From assembly GCA_934178345.1 (NCBI GenBank), contig CAKPQG010000003.1, positions 1 to 64,000 on the forward strand: a stretch of 64,000 nt of DNA, in the 5' to 3' direction. The notes below the pieces were generated by a model that did no database searches, was not told the DNA's origin, and saw nothing but the letters and a program-made list of their open reading frames with translations. Shown one piece after another: positions 44,289 to 53,381 of the stretch (position 1 is its first letter; each line of letters starts with the position of its first letter). The position numbers and the translations under genes are program-made. This DNA comes from an uncultured Dialister sp. (GTDB lineage Bacteria > Bacillota > Negativicutes > Veillonellales > Dialisteraceae).

Positions 44289-45374
44289 ATGATGAAGCTA
44301 CGCATATATCTACTGGCACTTCTTCTCGGTGCTCTCGGCATTGCCGGATGCGAAGCGGCGGAGCAGAATGCGAGCGGAACGGCTCTTCCGGTATCAGCAG
44401 AGGCTCCGTCGGAGAAGACTATCGCGGCGTCAGAGGAAAAAGTAGCGAAAGAGGAGGTTGCCGAGGTCCCGCTTCTTCCCATCGATGCCTCTCCGCTTAC
44501 AAGGGATGATTTTATGCTGCACGGTATGACCCTGGGAGATCGTGCGGCTTCTCTTATCCGGAAGATGGGCGTGCCGGATGCCATTTCGCGCGGCAGTGTG
44601 AGTGATACCTATACATGGAAGGACTTCACTGCGCGAGTGAACCATGCCATTACCGAAGAGAGCGCATGGAAGGTCATGGGGAAAACGGCACCGCCTACAG
44701 GCCTTACCGAGTATCGCAGTGAGAGAAAGGATCTGAAAACGCTGCGCGGCATTCACGCGGGAAGTTCGCGTGAAGCTGTCCTGCGTGCCTATGGTCGCCC
44801 TCTTCGCCTTCTTTGGGATGGGGAAAAGAAAGATTTCCTTCTGACGTATGAAGCCGGGGATCAAGAAATTTCTTTCACTATTCATAAGAACGTGGTAAAA
44901 TCATTGCATGTGTCTTACCGGCCTGAAAAGAAATTGGGCGTGGCAAAAGCGCAAGAGGGGCATGACTTTTTGCCCAAAGAAGATTTTTCTCTGGCGGGCC
45001 TTTCTCTGGGGCGGCGCTTCAAAGACTACTCTTTCATGGAGTGGGAACGGAAGATGATGAACCCCGGAGAGGAAATCTGGTACTATGAGGGCTATGGCGT
45101 CCGCATGACAAAGAAGGAGCAATGGATCATGGCATTCTTCCTGACAGATGACCGGATGCTGACGCCTCGAGGCCTTGCCTTGGGAGACGATCAGTCGACG
45201 GCAGAAATGCTCTACGGCGCGCCGCACAAGCTGGAACTGGATACCTCCACGGGCAGCCCGCGCACAGCCTATGTGTATTTCTCCAAAGGGCAGAAGGAGG
45301 TACTCATCCTCTATTTCAAGAATAAGAAAGTGGATGGCATCGTGTGTGCCGGGAATCCGCAACGAGGTAAGTGA
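44289..45374 (+). CDS. hypothetical lipoprotein with repeated motifs
   Basis: This 361-residue protein has a lipoprotein signal; the lipobox LGIAGC puts the lipidated cysteine at C21. An alanine/glutamate-rich linker follows to about residue 65. The mature part repeats a motif of the type GxxLGxxxxxxxxxxGxP: GMTLGDRAASLIRKMGVPD, GIHAGSSREAVLRAYGRPL, GLSLGRRFKDY and GLALGDDQSTAEMLYGAPH. This recalls BamE/BLIP-like repeats, but that is only a resemblance. Confidence 0.8.
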   Translation: MMKLRIYLLALLLGALGIAGCEAAEQNASGTALPVSAEAPSEKTIAASEEKVAKEEVAEVPLLPIDASPLTRDDFMLHGMTLGDRAASLIRKMGVPDAISRGSVSDTYTWKDFTARVNHAITEESAWKVMGKTAPPTGLTEYRSERKDLKTLRGIHAGSSREAVLRAYGRPLRLLWDGEKKDFLLTYEAGDQEISFTIHKNVVKSLHVSYRPEKKLGVAKAQEGHDFLPKEDFSLAGLSLGRRFKDYSFMEWERKMMNPGEEIWYYEGYGVRMTKKEQWIMAFFLTDDRMLTPRGLALGDDQSTAEMLYGAPHKLELDTSTGSPRTAYVYFSKGQKEVLILYFKNKKVDGIVCAGNPQRGK

Positions 45375-45426
45375 CTGATCCCTGATTTATGGTCACTATA
45401 GTAGTCAAGCAATCTGAGGTGTTATC

Positions 45427-46218
45427 GTGTACGATTATTTTTGCGCATTGATTGTCGGCATCGTGGAAGGGCTGACAGAGTATATTCCAGTTTCATCGAC
45501 GGGTCATATGATCATCGTCGGGCATATGCTGGGGTTCGAAGGGACGCTTGCCGATCTCTTCGATGTCTTTATCCAGCTCGGTGCGATCCTTTCCGTTCTC
45601 GTGGTGTACAGAGAAAAATTTACCTTTATCCTGAATACCCATCACTGGTTTCGTACCAAGGGCCCCTCTCTTCTGAATCTGGCCATCGCCATGTTCCCCG
45701 CCTGCCTTCTGGGGCTTGTTTTCCATGGGTTCATCAAACATACGCTTTTTGGCCCCATGACGGTCATCATCGGTTTGGTGCTGGGTGGTATCTTCATGAT
45801 CGCAGCAGAAAAAATGCATAAGCATTTCTCTGTGACCGATGTAGACCACATCACATGGAAACAGGCACTGAAAATCGGCCTCTTCCAGTGCCTGTCTCTC
45901 TGGCCGGGCTTCTCGCGGAGCGGCAGCACCATCGCCGGCAGCCTGCTTTTGGGAATCTCCAGAAAAGCAGCAGCAGACTTTACCTTCATCATGGCAGTCC
46001 CGCTGATGTTCCTTGCCTGCATCTATGACCTTCTGAAAACGATCAAGTACCTTGAGTTTGGCGACTTTGGCATTCTGGCCGTCGGATTTGTGACCGCTTT
46101 CTTCGTGGCGTATGCATCCATTCTTTGGTTCCTGAAATTCCTGAATACTTCGACGCTGACTGGCTTTGCCATCTATCGCTTCATCGTTGCACTCGTCGCA
46201 CTCATTTACTTCTGGTGA
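45427..46218 (+). CDS. uppP: undecaprenyl-diphosphatase
   Basis: BacA-type membrane enzyme recycling undecaprenyl pyrophosphate for envelope polymers. The two catalytic regions are VEGLTEYIPVSSTGH and LWPGFSRSGSTIAGS. It has 263 residues and about eight hydrophobic segments. The start is GTG 45427 with GAGGTG upstream. Confidence 0.96.
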   Translation: MYDYFCALIVGIVEGLTEYIPVSSTGHMIIVGHMLGFEGTLADLFDVFIQLGAILSVLVVYREKFTFILNTHHWFRTKGPSLLNLAIAMFPACLLGLVFHGFIKHTLFGPMTVIIGLVLGGIFMIAAEKMHKHFSVTDVDHITWKQALKIGLFQCLSLWPGFSRSGSTIAGSLLLGISRKAAADFTFIMAVPLMFLACIYDLLKTIKYLEFGDFGILAVGFVTAFFVAYASILWFLKFLNTSTLTGFAIYRFIVALVALIYFW

Positions 46219-46247
46219 AAAAGCTCCCGCTTCGGCGGGGGCTTTTT
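46218..46247 (+). terminator. intrinsic terminator after uppP
   Basis: AAAAAGCTCCCGC TTCG GCGGGGGCTTTTT. Confidence 0.9.
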
Positions 46248-46510
46248 GCGTGGCGGAAGGAAATCTGGGAATGGTTCTTGGATGAAATGGACTGCCTCTT
46301 CCCCGTGGGATTGTACGACCTTCTGCACCTCGAGAATCTTTGCAGAAGATGCTTTCGTGATGGCCCTGCCCAAGAGGTCTGACAATAGGGGATTTGTATA
46401 AAAACATGTTTCCCCACTGGCAAAAAGAAATCATTCATGGTATGATTGAATTTGTAGTAGTAGGAATAGTTTCTATTTCTGCCTGAAATGAAAGCGAAGG
46501 AGGGGAGTGC

Positions 46511-47233
46511 ATGAAGGCTTATATCCGTATCAGACATACCGGAGAATTATATGACCGCAGCTGCTATGCTGCCTATGCAGGCGCCAGCGAGCTGGATATC
46601 CCTGTGAAGCCCTATAAAGTGGTGTATTCCCTGACCGATAATGATCCGAAGGATCTTGTGGTGGGGACATTTTCTGATGTGAAGGTGGCACTCGAAAGAT
46701 TCGGCGTGAAGCTGGTGCCGCTGGATTATCCGGATGAGCTGATGCCTTTCGTCGGGCGAAAGATCTGGAAATCGACGCTTTTCACCATCACCAGCCATGC
46801 GGAAGACTGGCATGTCTTCGTCAAACCAGTGGAGGATGTGAAGCGATTCCACGGCACGGTGCTTGACAAGTCGGAAGACCTCATCAAGCTGGGCGGGGGA
46901 CTCGAAGATATCGATGTCTGGTGCAGCAGCCGTGTGAATTTCGTCTCCGAATGGCGTCTCTGGGTACTTCAGGGGGAAATCGTAGGCCTGTGCCCCTATA
47001 AAGGGCGCTGGGATATTTTCCCTGATCCCAGAGTTCTTAAAGCAGCCGTTGCTGCCTATCATTCCGCTCCGGCCGGCTATGCACTGGACTTTGGTATCAC
47101 GGATGAAGGCAAGACGCTTCTGGTCGAGGTATCTGATGGCTATGCGCTTGCTTCTTTTGGCTTGAAATCAAGGCTCTATATGCAGATCCTTCTGGCACGC
47201 TGGCAGGAATTAACTAAAGATGTGAAAGTGTGA
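46511..47233 (+). CDS. ATP-grasp domain protein, R2K clade
   Basis: This 240-residue protein has late motifs RWDIFPDPRVLK and YALDFGITDEGKTLLVEVSDGYALASFGL, which match the ATP-grasp R2K family, whose members are common in phages and near modification systems. ATP-grasp enzymes ligate carboxylates to amines. No neighbour suggests the substrate. AAGGAGG precedes the ATG. The family call is from motif memory and moderate in strength. Confidence 0.75.
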   Translation: MKAYIRIRHTGELYDRSCYAAYAGASELDIPVKPYKVVYSLTDNDPKDLVVGTFSDVKVALERFGVKLVPLDYPDELMPFVGRKIWKSTLFTITSHAEDWHVFVKPVEDVKRFHGTVLDKSEDLIKLGGGLEDIDVWCSSRVNFVSEWRLWVLQGEIVGLCPYKGRWDIFPDPRVLKAAVAAYHSAPAGYALDFGITDEGKTLLVEVSDGYALASFGLKSRLYMQILLARWQELTKDVKV

Positions 47234-47265
47234 GCCGGCGCAGCCGCTCATCATTTATCCCTATG

Positions 47266-47316
47266 GCACCGATGCTTGTAGTACCTTTGTGTTTTCTGCA
47301 GTAGTCGGTGCTTTTA
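47266..47316 (+). terminator. possible terminator after the ATP-grasp gene
   Basis: GCACCGA and TCGGTGC are separated by a 35-base loop with some inner pairing and followed by TTTTATT. Confidence 0.5.
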
Positions 47317-47329
47317 TTACATGCAAAGG

Positions 47330-47483
47330 ATTGGTTCGGCTTCATGGTCAGCCTGTGGGCGCGCTGCCCCTTGAGTGTATTTGAAAGCAGATATGAGTGA
47401 CTAGTGACTGGTGACTGGTGACTGGTGACTAGAATACTGCTTTCGGGTATCGCCCCATATTCGCGGCGGATCCGCCACCTTAT
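47330..47483. repeat. degenerate composite repeat block before dnaG
   Basis: CAGCCTGTGGGCGCGCTGCC with CCCTTGAG (GGGTTAGCCC-module remnant), GTGACTAGTGACTGG heptads, TTTCGGGTATCGCCCC and a short GCGGCGGATCCGCC hairpin. Confidence 0.65.
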
Positions 47484-47528
47484 GCGGTTGTCGACCAATT
47501 CAACGATGATTTACAGAAAGGAGGAGTT

Positions 47529-49316
47529 ATGGTCAGACTGAGCAATGATTTTCTGCAGCGGCTGAAGGATAGTGTCAATATCAATGACATCATCGGCTCG
47601 TATGTCGATCTGAAGAAAAAAGGAAGATACTATTTCGCCTCCTGTCCTTTTCATGGACCGGAGAAAACTCCTTCTTTTTCGGTTTCTCCGGAAAAAGGAT
47701 TTTATTACTGCTTTGGCTGTCACGAGAGCGGGGATGTCTTCCACTTCCTGCAGAAGATGGAAGGGATCACCTTCATGGAGGCCGTCGAGAGGGTAGCTGA
47801 CTATGCCCATATTGATATGCCGACGGAAGAGATCTCTCCGGAAGAACGGCAGAAGGCGGCCATGATGAAGAAGATGCTGGAGGTGACGGAGCTTGCAGGC
47901 TCTTATTTCCATAACTGCCTTACACGGACGCAGATGGGACAGGCGGGAATGGCGTACTTCGAGAAGCGTCACCTTTCGATGGAAACCATAGAAAAATTCA
48001 AGCTGGGCTTTGCGCCGGCGGATTGGCATCGCCTATACCATGATTTCACGACGAAAAAGCAGATTGACCCGAAGATACTGACAGCCTGCGGTCTTTGCGG
48101 GTACAAGAATGGAAACTATTTTGATATGTTCCGCAATCGCTGCATGTTTCCCATTCTGGATCTCAAAGGGCGCGTGGTGGCATTCGGCGGTCGTGTCATG
48201 GATGACAGCAAGCCGAAGTATCTGAATTCGCCAGAAAGCCCGATTTTCAATAAACGCCGTCTTCTTTTTGCGATCTATCAGGCATTGCCGGAAATCCGCA
48301 AAAAGCGGCAGGCGATCATGGTCGAGGGCTACATGGATGCGATTTCCCTCCATGCTCATGGCGTCACGAATGTAGTAGCCTCGCTCGGGACAGCCTTCAC
48401 GGTAGAGCAGGCAAGGCTTCTCAAAAAGTATGCCGATGAGATCGTTTTCTCTTATGATATGGATGCTGCCGGCCAGAATGCGACGCGGCGGGCGCTGGAA
48501 ATCGCTGGCGCGGTGGGTCTGAAGCTGCGCGTAGCACTCGTGGGTGAGGGCAAGGATCCGGATGAATTCGTTAATCTTCATGGCGGAGAGGCCTACTTAG
48601 AAGCAGTAGCGCAAGCGCAGCCCGCACTGGACTATCTATTTGGCGCGCTGCAGCGGCAGTATGATGCGTCGACGCTTGACGGGCAGCATCACATTCTTGA
48701 TGAGATGTTCGCTGTACTTCTCGCGCAGCAGGATACCTTCCAGTTCAATTCATTCATCCGCAAAATGGCGATGACACTTCATATGGATGAAGGGATGATC
48801 CGAAGCGAAGCGCTCTCTTTTGCGAAGAAAAATCATTCGACCCTCTATATTTCCCAGAAAACACCGCTGGAAGCACCGACGACAGACAATGGGCCGCAGG
48901 CCAAGAAGCAGAAGCTTCTGGAAGAAGGGCTTCTCAAGTACTGCCTTCGTTACCATACACTTCCGGAGGGCTGGGAGTCACTCAAGAATTATCCATTCAC
49001 CTCGCCTTTCCGGCAGAGACTTTTTGATGCGATGAAATCGATGGAGGGAGAAATCACGGAACAGGCGGTGGAGGGGAAGCTCCTTCGCGAGGATATACCG
49101 CTTCTGGCAGAACTTACGATGGAAGGGGATCCGCCTGGCTCCGTCCCTCAGGAGGAGTATATATGGCCTTTGATGAAGATGTATCTTCAGAAGGAGTATC
49201 GTCTTCATACAGAAAAAGTCCAGACGCTCATGTCTTCAGATCCTGAAGAAGCCAGAAAAGAGCAGATGATCTGCATCCGCCTCAGTAAAGAAATCATGGC
49301 ACTGGGAAGGGCATGA
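47529..49316 (+). CDS. dnaG: DNA primase
   Basis: Makes RNA primers at the fork. The N-terminal zinc finger is CPFHGPEKTPSFSV...FYYCFGCHESGD, about residues 40-65. The TOPRIM core follows with MVEGYMDAISL and SYDMDAAGQNATRRA, then a C-terminal helicase-binding region. It has 595 residues. AAAGGAGGAG precedes the ATG. It is paired with rpoD as in most bacteria, but here 225 bases with a heptad array separate them. Confidence 0.97.
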   Translation: MVRLSNDFLQRLKDSVNINDIIGSYVDLKKKGRYYFASCPFHGPEKTPSFSVSPEKGFYYCFGCHESGDVFHFLQKMEGITFMEAVERVADYAHIDMPTEEISPEERQKAAMMKKMLEVTELAGSYFHNCLTRTQMGQAGMAYFEKRHLSMETIEKFKLGFAPADWHRLYHDFTTKKQIDPKILTACGLCGYKNGNYFDMFRNRCMFPILDLKGRVVAFGGRVMDDSKPKYLNSPESPIFNKRRLLFAIYQALPEIRKKRQAIMVEGYMDAISLHAHGVTNVVASLGTAFTVEQARLLKKYADEIVFSYDMDAAGQNATRRALEIAGAVGLKLRVALVGEGKDPDEFVNLHGGEAYLEAVAQAQPALDYLFGALQRQYDASTLDGQHHILDEMFAVLLAQQDTFQFNSFIRKMAMTLHMDEGMIRSEALSFAKKNHSTLYISQKTPLEAPTTDNGPQAKKQKLLEEGLLKYCLRYHTLPEGWESLKNYPFTSPFRQRLFDAMKSMEGEITEQAVEGKLLREDIPLLAELTMEGDPPGSVPQEEYIWPLMKMYLQKEYRLHTEKVQTLMSSDPEEARKEQMICIRLSKEIMALGRA

Positions 49317-49373
49317 GTGGTGACCGATGACTGCGGTCAGATATCAGACGGTAGAAGTCAGATACCTGATGTC

Positions 49374-49448
49374 TAATCCCTAATCCCTAATCCCTAATCC
49401 CTAATCCCTAGTCCCTAGTCCCTAGTCACCAGTCACTAGTCACTAGTC
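49374..49448. repeat. continuous 75-bp heptad array between dnaG and rpoD
   Basis: TAATCCC five times, then TAGTCCC, TAGTCCC, TAGTCAC, CAGTCAC, TAGTCAC, TAGTC. Every unit is seven bases, and the two common heptad types grade into each other here, showing they are variants of one unit. Confidence 0.92.
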
Positions 49449-49541
49449 TTTACGCATATTCTTTGTTTTTGTATACCACATTTCCGCCGTATAGATGTAC
49501 ATGATCGCCGGAATGGATTACCAGTATCGGGGGATATAAAA

Positions 49542-50699
49542 ATGGCTGAACGAATGACTCAACTTGAAAAATGGATTCAGGAGCTGAAGAAAAAATCCCA
49601 TGACGGGCTGGTGGCGAATAAGGACATCATGGAGCTCATTTCCACGCACAATCTGGGGGAGGAAGATCTGTCTGCACTTTATGAAGCGCTTCACATCCAC
49701 CAGCTGGAAGTCGACTTTAATGAAGAAGTGGATGATTCCTTCGACTTCATAGATGAAGAGGAGTCGGCTGAGCTTGTCAAAGAAGCGGAAGAAGCCGAGG
49801 AAGAAGCGGAAGAAGACACCCCTGTGCCCGATCTGGACAATACCATCTCCATCGATGATCCCGTGAAAATGTATCTGAAGGAAATCGGTGCGCTGCCCCT
49901 TTTGACCAGTGAAGAAGAAATCATACTCGCTAAGAGGGTCGAGGCGGGGATGCGCGCGGATGCAGCTCCTGAAGAAAAGGAAGCAGCGCGGGATGCGAAG
50001 AAAGAGCTTGCGGATCGGAATCTCCGTCTCGTGGTCTCCATTGCAAAAAAATATCTGGGGCGCGGGTTGCAGTTTCTGGATCTCATTCAGGAAGGAAATC
50101 TGGGCCTTTTGAAAGCGGTCGATAAATTCGACTATACCAAAGGCTATAAATTCTCGACCTATGCGACATGGTGGATCCGGCAGGCGATCACGCGTGCCAT
50201 TGCGGACCAGGCGCGCACCATCCGCGTGCCGGTACACATGGTAGAGACGATCAATAAGCTGAATCGGATTTCTCGCCAGTTGCTGCAGGAAAATGGGCGC
50301 GAGGCAACCAATGAAGAATTGGCCAAAGCCATGGGCGTATCACTTGCCAAAGTACGCGAGGTCAAAAAGATCGCGCAGGATCCGATTTCTCTGGAAACGC
50401 CGATCGGCGAAAAAGAAGATTCCCATCTGGGTGATTTCATCCCAGACAACGAAGCTACCGCGCCGGATGATGCCGCCGGCAGCATTCTTCTCCGCGAGCA
50501 GATCGAAGAGCTCCTGACCGGCCTGACAGAAAGAGAACGACAGGTGCTTGAGCTGCGATTCGGGCTGAAAGACGGCAAGACAAGGACGCTCGAAGAAGTG
50601 GGGAAATACTTCGATGTGACCCGCGAACGCATCCGTCAGATCGAAGGGAAAGCGCTTTCGAAACTGAAGAAGACAGCAAGAAATCTGATCAACCAGTGA
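49542..50699 (+). CDS. rpoD: primary RNA polymerase sigma factor
   Basis: Housekeeping sigma-70, 385 residues. An acidic region 1.1-like lead and DDPVKMYLKEIG (region 1.2) precede the core-binding and -10-melting region 2 (GLLKAVDKFDY...FSTYATWWIRQAITRAIADQ). The region 4.2 helix-turn-helix LEEVGKYFDVTRERIRQIE is C-terminal. The ribosome binding site is only GGGGG. A terminator follows. Confidence 0.97.
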   Translation: MAERMTQLEKWIQELKKKSHDGLVANKDIMELISTHNLGEEDLSALYEALHIHQLEVDFNEEVDDSFDFIDEEESAELVKEAEEAEEEAEEDTPVPDLDNTISIDDPVKMYLKEIGALPLLTSEEEIILAKRVEAGMRADAAPEEKEAARDAKKELADRNLRLVVSIAKKYLGRGLQFLDLIQEGNLGLLKAVDKFDYTKGYKFSTYATWWIRQAITRAIADQARTIRVPVHMVETINKLNRISRQLLQENGREATNEELAKAMGVSLAKVREVKKIAQDPISLETPIGEKEDSHLGDFIPDNEATAPDDAAGSILLREQIEELLTGLTERERQVLELRFGLKDGKTRTLEEVGKYFDVTRERIRQIEGKALSKLKKTARNLINQ

Positions 50700-50712
50700 A
50701 ACAGAAGCAATC

Positions 50713-50743
50713 AAAAAGCAGCCCTTGGGGGCTGCTTTTTGAT
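50713..50743. terminator. bidirectional terminator between rpoD and fba
   Basis: AAAAAGCAGCCC and GGGCTGCTTTTT form a perfect stem with T-runs on both strands, eight bases from the fba stop. Confidence 0.9.
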
Positions 50744-50750
50744 TGGCCGA

Positions 50751-51683
50751 TTAGATGGTATGAGCGGAGCCGACGACAGCTTCGATCTTGTGCATGACCA
50801 TCTGCTTCACAGCTTCTCTGGCTGGCTTCAGATAGCTTCTCGGGTCGAAATTCGACGGATCTTTGGAGAGCGCTTCACGGATAGCACTTGTCATAGCCAG
50901 ACGGATATCGGTGTCGATATTGATCTTGCAGACAGCCATCGTGGCAGCCTTGCGGAGCATGTCTTCCGGGACGCCTTTTGCGCCGAGGACTTTGCCGCCA
51001 TAGGCATTGCACTTTTCTACAAATTCCGGAATGACGGTGGAAGCACCATGGAGGACGATCGGGTAGTCCGGCAGGAGCTTACCGACCTTTTCCAGACGTT
51101 CGTAGTCCAGATAGGGGTCACCTTTGAATTTGTAAGCGCCGTGGCTGGTGCCGATCGCAATGGCGAGAGAGTCGCAGCCGGTCAGCTCTACGAATTCAGC
51201 AGCTTCTTCCGGATCCGTAAAGATCGCATCCTTGGCATCGACGCTGACCAGATCTTCTACACCGGCGAGACGTCCGAGCTCGGCTTCTACCACGACGCCT
51301 TTGTCATGAGCATATTCGACGATCTGCTTTGTGACTTTGACATTTTCCTCGAAGGAGTGCTTCGAGCCATCATACATGACGGACGTGAAACCACCGTCAA
51401 TGCAGGCCTTGCAGATTTCATAAGAAGAGCCATGGTCCAGATGGAGTGCGGTCGGGATTTCTGGATAATCCTGAAGAGCCGTCTTGACCAGGCCGACGAT
51501 ATATTCCTGACCGGCATAATTGCGGGCGCCTTCCGAAGCCTGGAGAATGACAGGAGACTCCTCTTCCTTGGCAGCTTCCATGATCCCCTGGATGATTTCC
51601 ATGTTATTCACATTGAATGCACCAATGGCATAATGCCCCTGATATGCCTTTTTAAACATTTCAGTAGTTCCTACGAGCGGCAT
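50751..51683 (-). CDS. fba: class II fructose-bisphosphate aldolase
   Basis: Zinc-dependent glycolytic/gluconeogenic aldolase. It shows GAFNVNNMEIIQG, the zinc-site HLDHGSSYE, the aspartate segment VEAELGRLAGVED, GTSHGAYKF and VLHGAST. It has 310 residues. GAAAGGAAGG precedes the ATG on the minus strand. Codon use suggests strong expression. Confidence 0.96.
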   Translation of the reverse strand: MPLVGTTEMFKKAYQGHYAIGAFNVNNMEIIQGIMEAAKEEESPVILQASEGARNYAGQEYIVGLVKTALQDYPEIPTALHLDHGSSYEICKACIDGGFTSVMYDGSKHSFEENVKVTKQIVEYAHDKGVVVEAELGRLAGVEDLVSVDAKDAIFTDPEEAAEFVELTGCDSLAIAIGTSHGAYKFKGDPYLDYERLEKVGKLLPDYPIVLHGASTVIPEFVEKCNAYGGKVLGAKGVPEDMLRKAATMAVCKINIDTDIRLAMTSAIREALSKDPSNFDPRSYLKPAREAVKQMVMHKIEAVVGSAHTI

Positions 51684-51893
51684 AATGATACCTTCCTTTC
51701 AATGCAACATTGATATAGTGTATACAATATATAAGCCTATCTGTAAATAAAAGCTATATGATTGCCTTTCTTTATTATACTGAATGGTACTTTATATTTC
51801 CACTGTATTTTAAGAATTATTTTCAAAAAAAGAAATGCCCGCTATTTCTTACAGGCAGAGAGACTGGTTTCATGGTACAATAAAAGAAAACAA

Positions 51894-51938
51894 GGGGAGC
51901 GCTGATTCAATCTGATAACGATTGAATCAGCGTTTCCC
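51894..51938. repeat. palindromic repeat (GCTGATTCAATC family)
   Basis: GGGGAGCGCTGATTCAATC and GATTGAATCAGCGTTTCCC are 19-bp arms (two mismatches) around TGATAAC. It ends just before the Shine-Dalgarno of the next gene, so its transcript would form a hairpin in that 5' untranslated region. Confidence 0.8.
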
Positions 51939-51956
51939 AGGGAAGGAGAACATGGA

Positions 51957-52193
51957 ATGGATCAGAAAGAAGACGATCTGAATGAAGAACAGGAGCTTTC
52001 CCCTGAAGAGTTGGCGGAATTCATGGCATCCTACAAGAAAGAACTGGCCCGCATTTATAAAATGTCCAGCGCGAAGAAGGCTTTCATGGTGAGACAAAAG
52101 CTTCCCAATCTGAAAATGGCACTGGAAGAATGTGATCGTGACATGCGAAAGGATATCGATGAGCTGAAGCATAAGTATGGGATCCACTATTGA
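51957..52193 (+). CDS. hypothetical small acidic/helical protein (78 aa)
   Basis: Not recognised. A strongly acidic lead (MDQKEDDLNEEQELSPEELAE) is followed by a basic, helix-prone C-terminal half ending in RKDIDELKHKYGIHY. GGAAGGAGAA precedes the ATG. It stands alone between the palindromic repeat and tRNA-Lys. Confidence 0.7.
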   Translation: MDQKEDDLNEEQELSPEELAEFMASYKKELARIYKMSSAKKAFMVRQKLPNLKMALEECDRDMRKDIDELKHKYGIHY

Positions 52194-52325
52194 AAGGAAA
52201 CATCTCTTTTTCAAAAAACTTCATTTTACCCCCTTGCAAAAAATGAAGCTACATGATATACTCTTAACATCGCTTGAGACAAGACCTCTTGAAACCAAGT
52301 CAAATGAAAGATTTGAAAAAAGAGC

Positions 52326-52354
52326 TTGACAAAAGCAAGAAAAACGAGTATAAT
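52326..52354 (+). promoter_or_regulatory. consensus promoter of tRNA-Lys
   Basis: TTGACA (52326-52331), 17 bases, TATAAT (52349-52354), 15 bases before the tRNA. Confidence 0.9.
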
Positions 52355-52369
52355 AAATCTCGTTGAAAC

Positions 52370-52445
52370 GGATCATTAGCTCAGTTGGTAGAGCACCTGA
52401 CTCTTAATCAGGGTGTCCGGGGTTCGAACCCCTGATGATCCACCA
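52370..52445 (+). tRNA. tRNA-Lys (CUU anticodon)
   Basis: 76 bases with encoded CCA. The acceptor GGATCAT pairs with ATGATCC, the D-loop is AGTTGGTA, the anticodon loop CTCTTAA gives CUU, and the T-loop is GGTTCGAACC. A prophage remnant lies downstream, so the tRNA may have been its integration site; no repeated tRNA end was found in the window. Confidence 0.96.
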
Positions 52446-52453
52446 GACATTTT

Positions 52454-52490
52454 CCCCGAAGTCTTAGATGACTTCGGGGTTTTCTTTTTT
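52454..52490 (+). terminator. terminator of tRNA-Lys
   Basis: CCCCGAAGTC TTAGAT GACTTCGGGG followed by TTTTCTTTTTT. Confidence 0.92.
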
Positions 52491-52544
52491 CTACTTAACT
52501 CGCATAAAATTCATAACTTCTACCAATACTTTTACCAAATCAAG

Positions 52545-52584
52545 AAAATGCCATTCCGCAGCGCATGACGGGATGGCATTTTTT
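52545..52584. terminator. hairpin terminator in the prophage remnant
   Basis: AAAATGCCATTCCG and CGGGATGGCATTTTTT form a stem with T/A runs on both sides, so it could work in either direction. Confidence 0.7.
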
Positions 52585-52740
52585 GATGCAGTGTGACTGG
52601 CTTCATCATCTTCTTCGTTAGAAAAAAGTATTTGCCTGTCATTCCAGGTTTGCCGGTACAACCAAAGCGCGCTCGCCGCCTTCTACAGCCTGCCTTGTCC
52701 AAAGACTATCAAGGGAACGCGTTTAAACGCGCCCTGTGCG

Positions 52741-53157
52741 ATGCGCAAAGGAACATCGGTAAATTACCACCCCGGGCAAAAGGCAGCCCATAATGGCATC
52801 ATCAGCGCCATTTCAAAGGGCAATGAGGAGATGGCAGATAAAGCCATTGACGTGGCCACCCAAGAGAGCGCGCGATACTTTGCCAAACGAATCGCTCGTA
52901 CTGAGAAGGCGAGAGCCTACATGGACGGGGCAATGTACCCATATGCCCATGATCCCGACTGCGTGGCTTTCAAATGGAAACTTTCGAGCAGCCATCCATG
53001 CGATGACATTTGTGACCTGTACGCCCGTGCAGACCTTTGGGGGATGGGCGAGGGCATTTTCCCGAAAGACAAGACGCTTGCCGGAGTGAATGGGCAAAGG
53101 AAGTCCAGAAGGGAGCCAGCTGGAAGCAGTATGCGAGGGGGTATTCCGATGAAGTGA
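52741..53157 (+). pseudogene. fragment of a phage Mu F-like (SPP1 gp7) minor head protein
   Basis: The frame contains FAKRIARTEKARAYMDGAM and FKWKLSSSHPCDDICDLYA followed by GMGEGIFPKDK, the C-terminal signature of phage head-morphogenesis proteins. The N-terminal two thirds of the usual protein are missing. After FPKDKT the expected cysteine-containing end is lost in a frameshift, the sequence continuing in the frame of the next entry. It is a relic rather than a working gene. Confidence 0.7.
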
Positions 53158-53381
53158 TGCAATGTCGAATCACTAATGGTATAATGCAGGCAGGAAGACC
53201 AGCGAATGAACAAGACGAACTGAAACAATTCGTTTTCATTGGCGATAAGAAGACTGCCGCCGAGAAGCATGCTTCCGTAAATCCACATTATCATGAGGGC
53301 AGGGAATGGCAAATCAACTGCCAACGCTGTGTCGTTGTGGAAGCGGTCGAAAATATTGTAGGAGGCGATAAAAATGAGTAA
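53037..53381 (+). pseudogene. shifted continuation of the phage head protein
   Basis: From about residue 18 (EWAKEVQKG) this frame seems to continue the fragment upstream. The end contains NPHYHEGREWQINCQRCVVV, a stretch I associate with the C-terminal extension of some Firmicutes phage head proteins that lead into ADP-ribosyltransferase-like toxin domains. Here it stops soon afterwards. The stop overlaps the start of the following 50-codon gene. Confidence 0.5.

Noticed and set aside
46125..46382. 85-codon frame crossing the uppP terminator
   Set aside because: It starts inside uppP in another frame, spans a perfect terminator hairpin and has no ribosome binding site.
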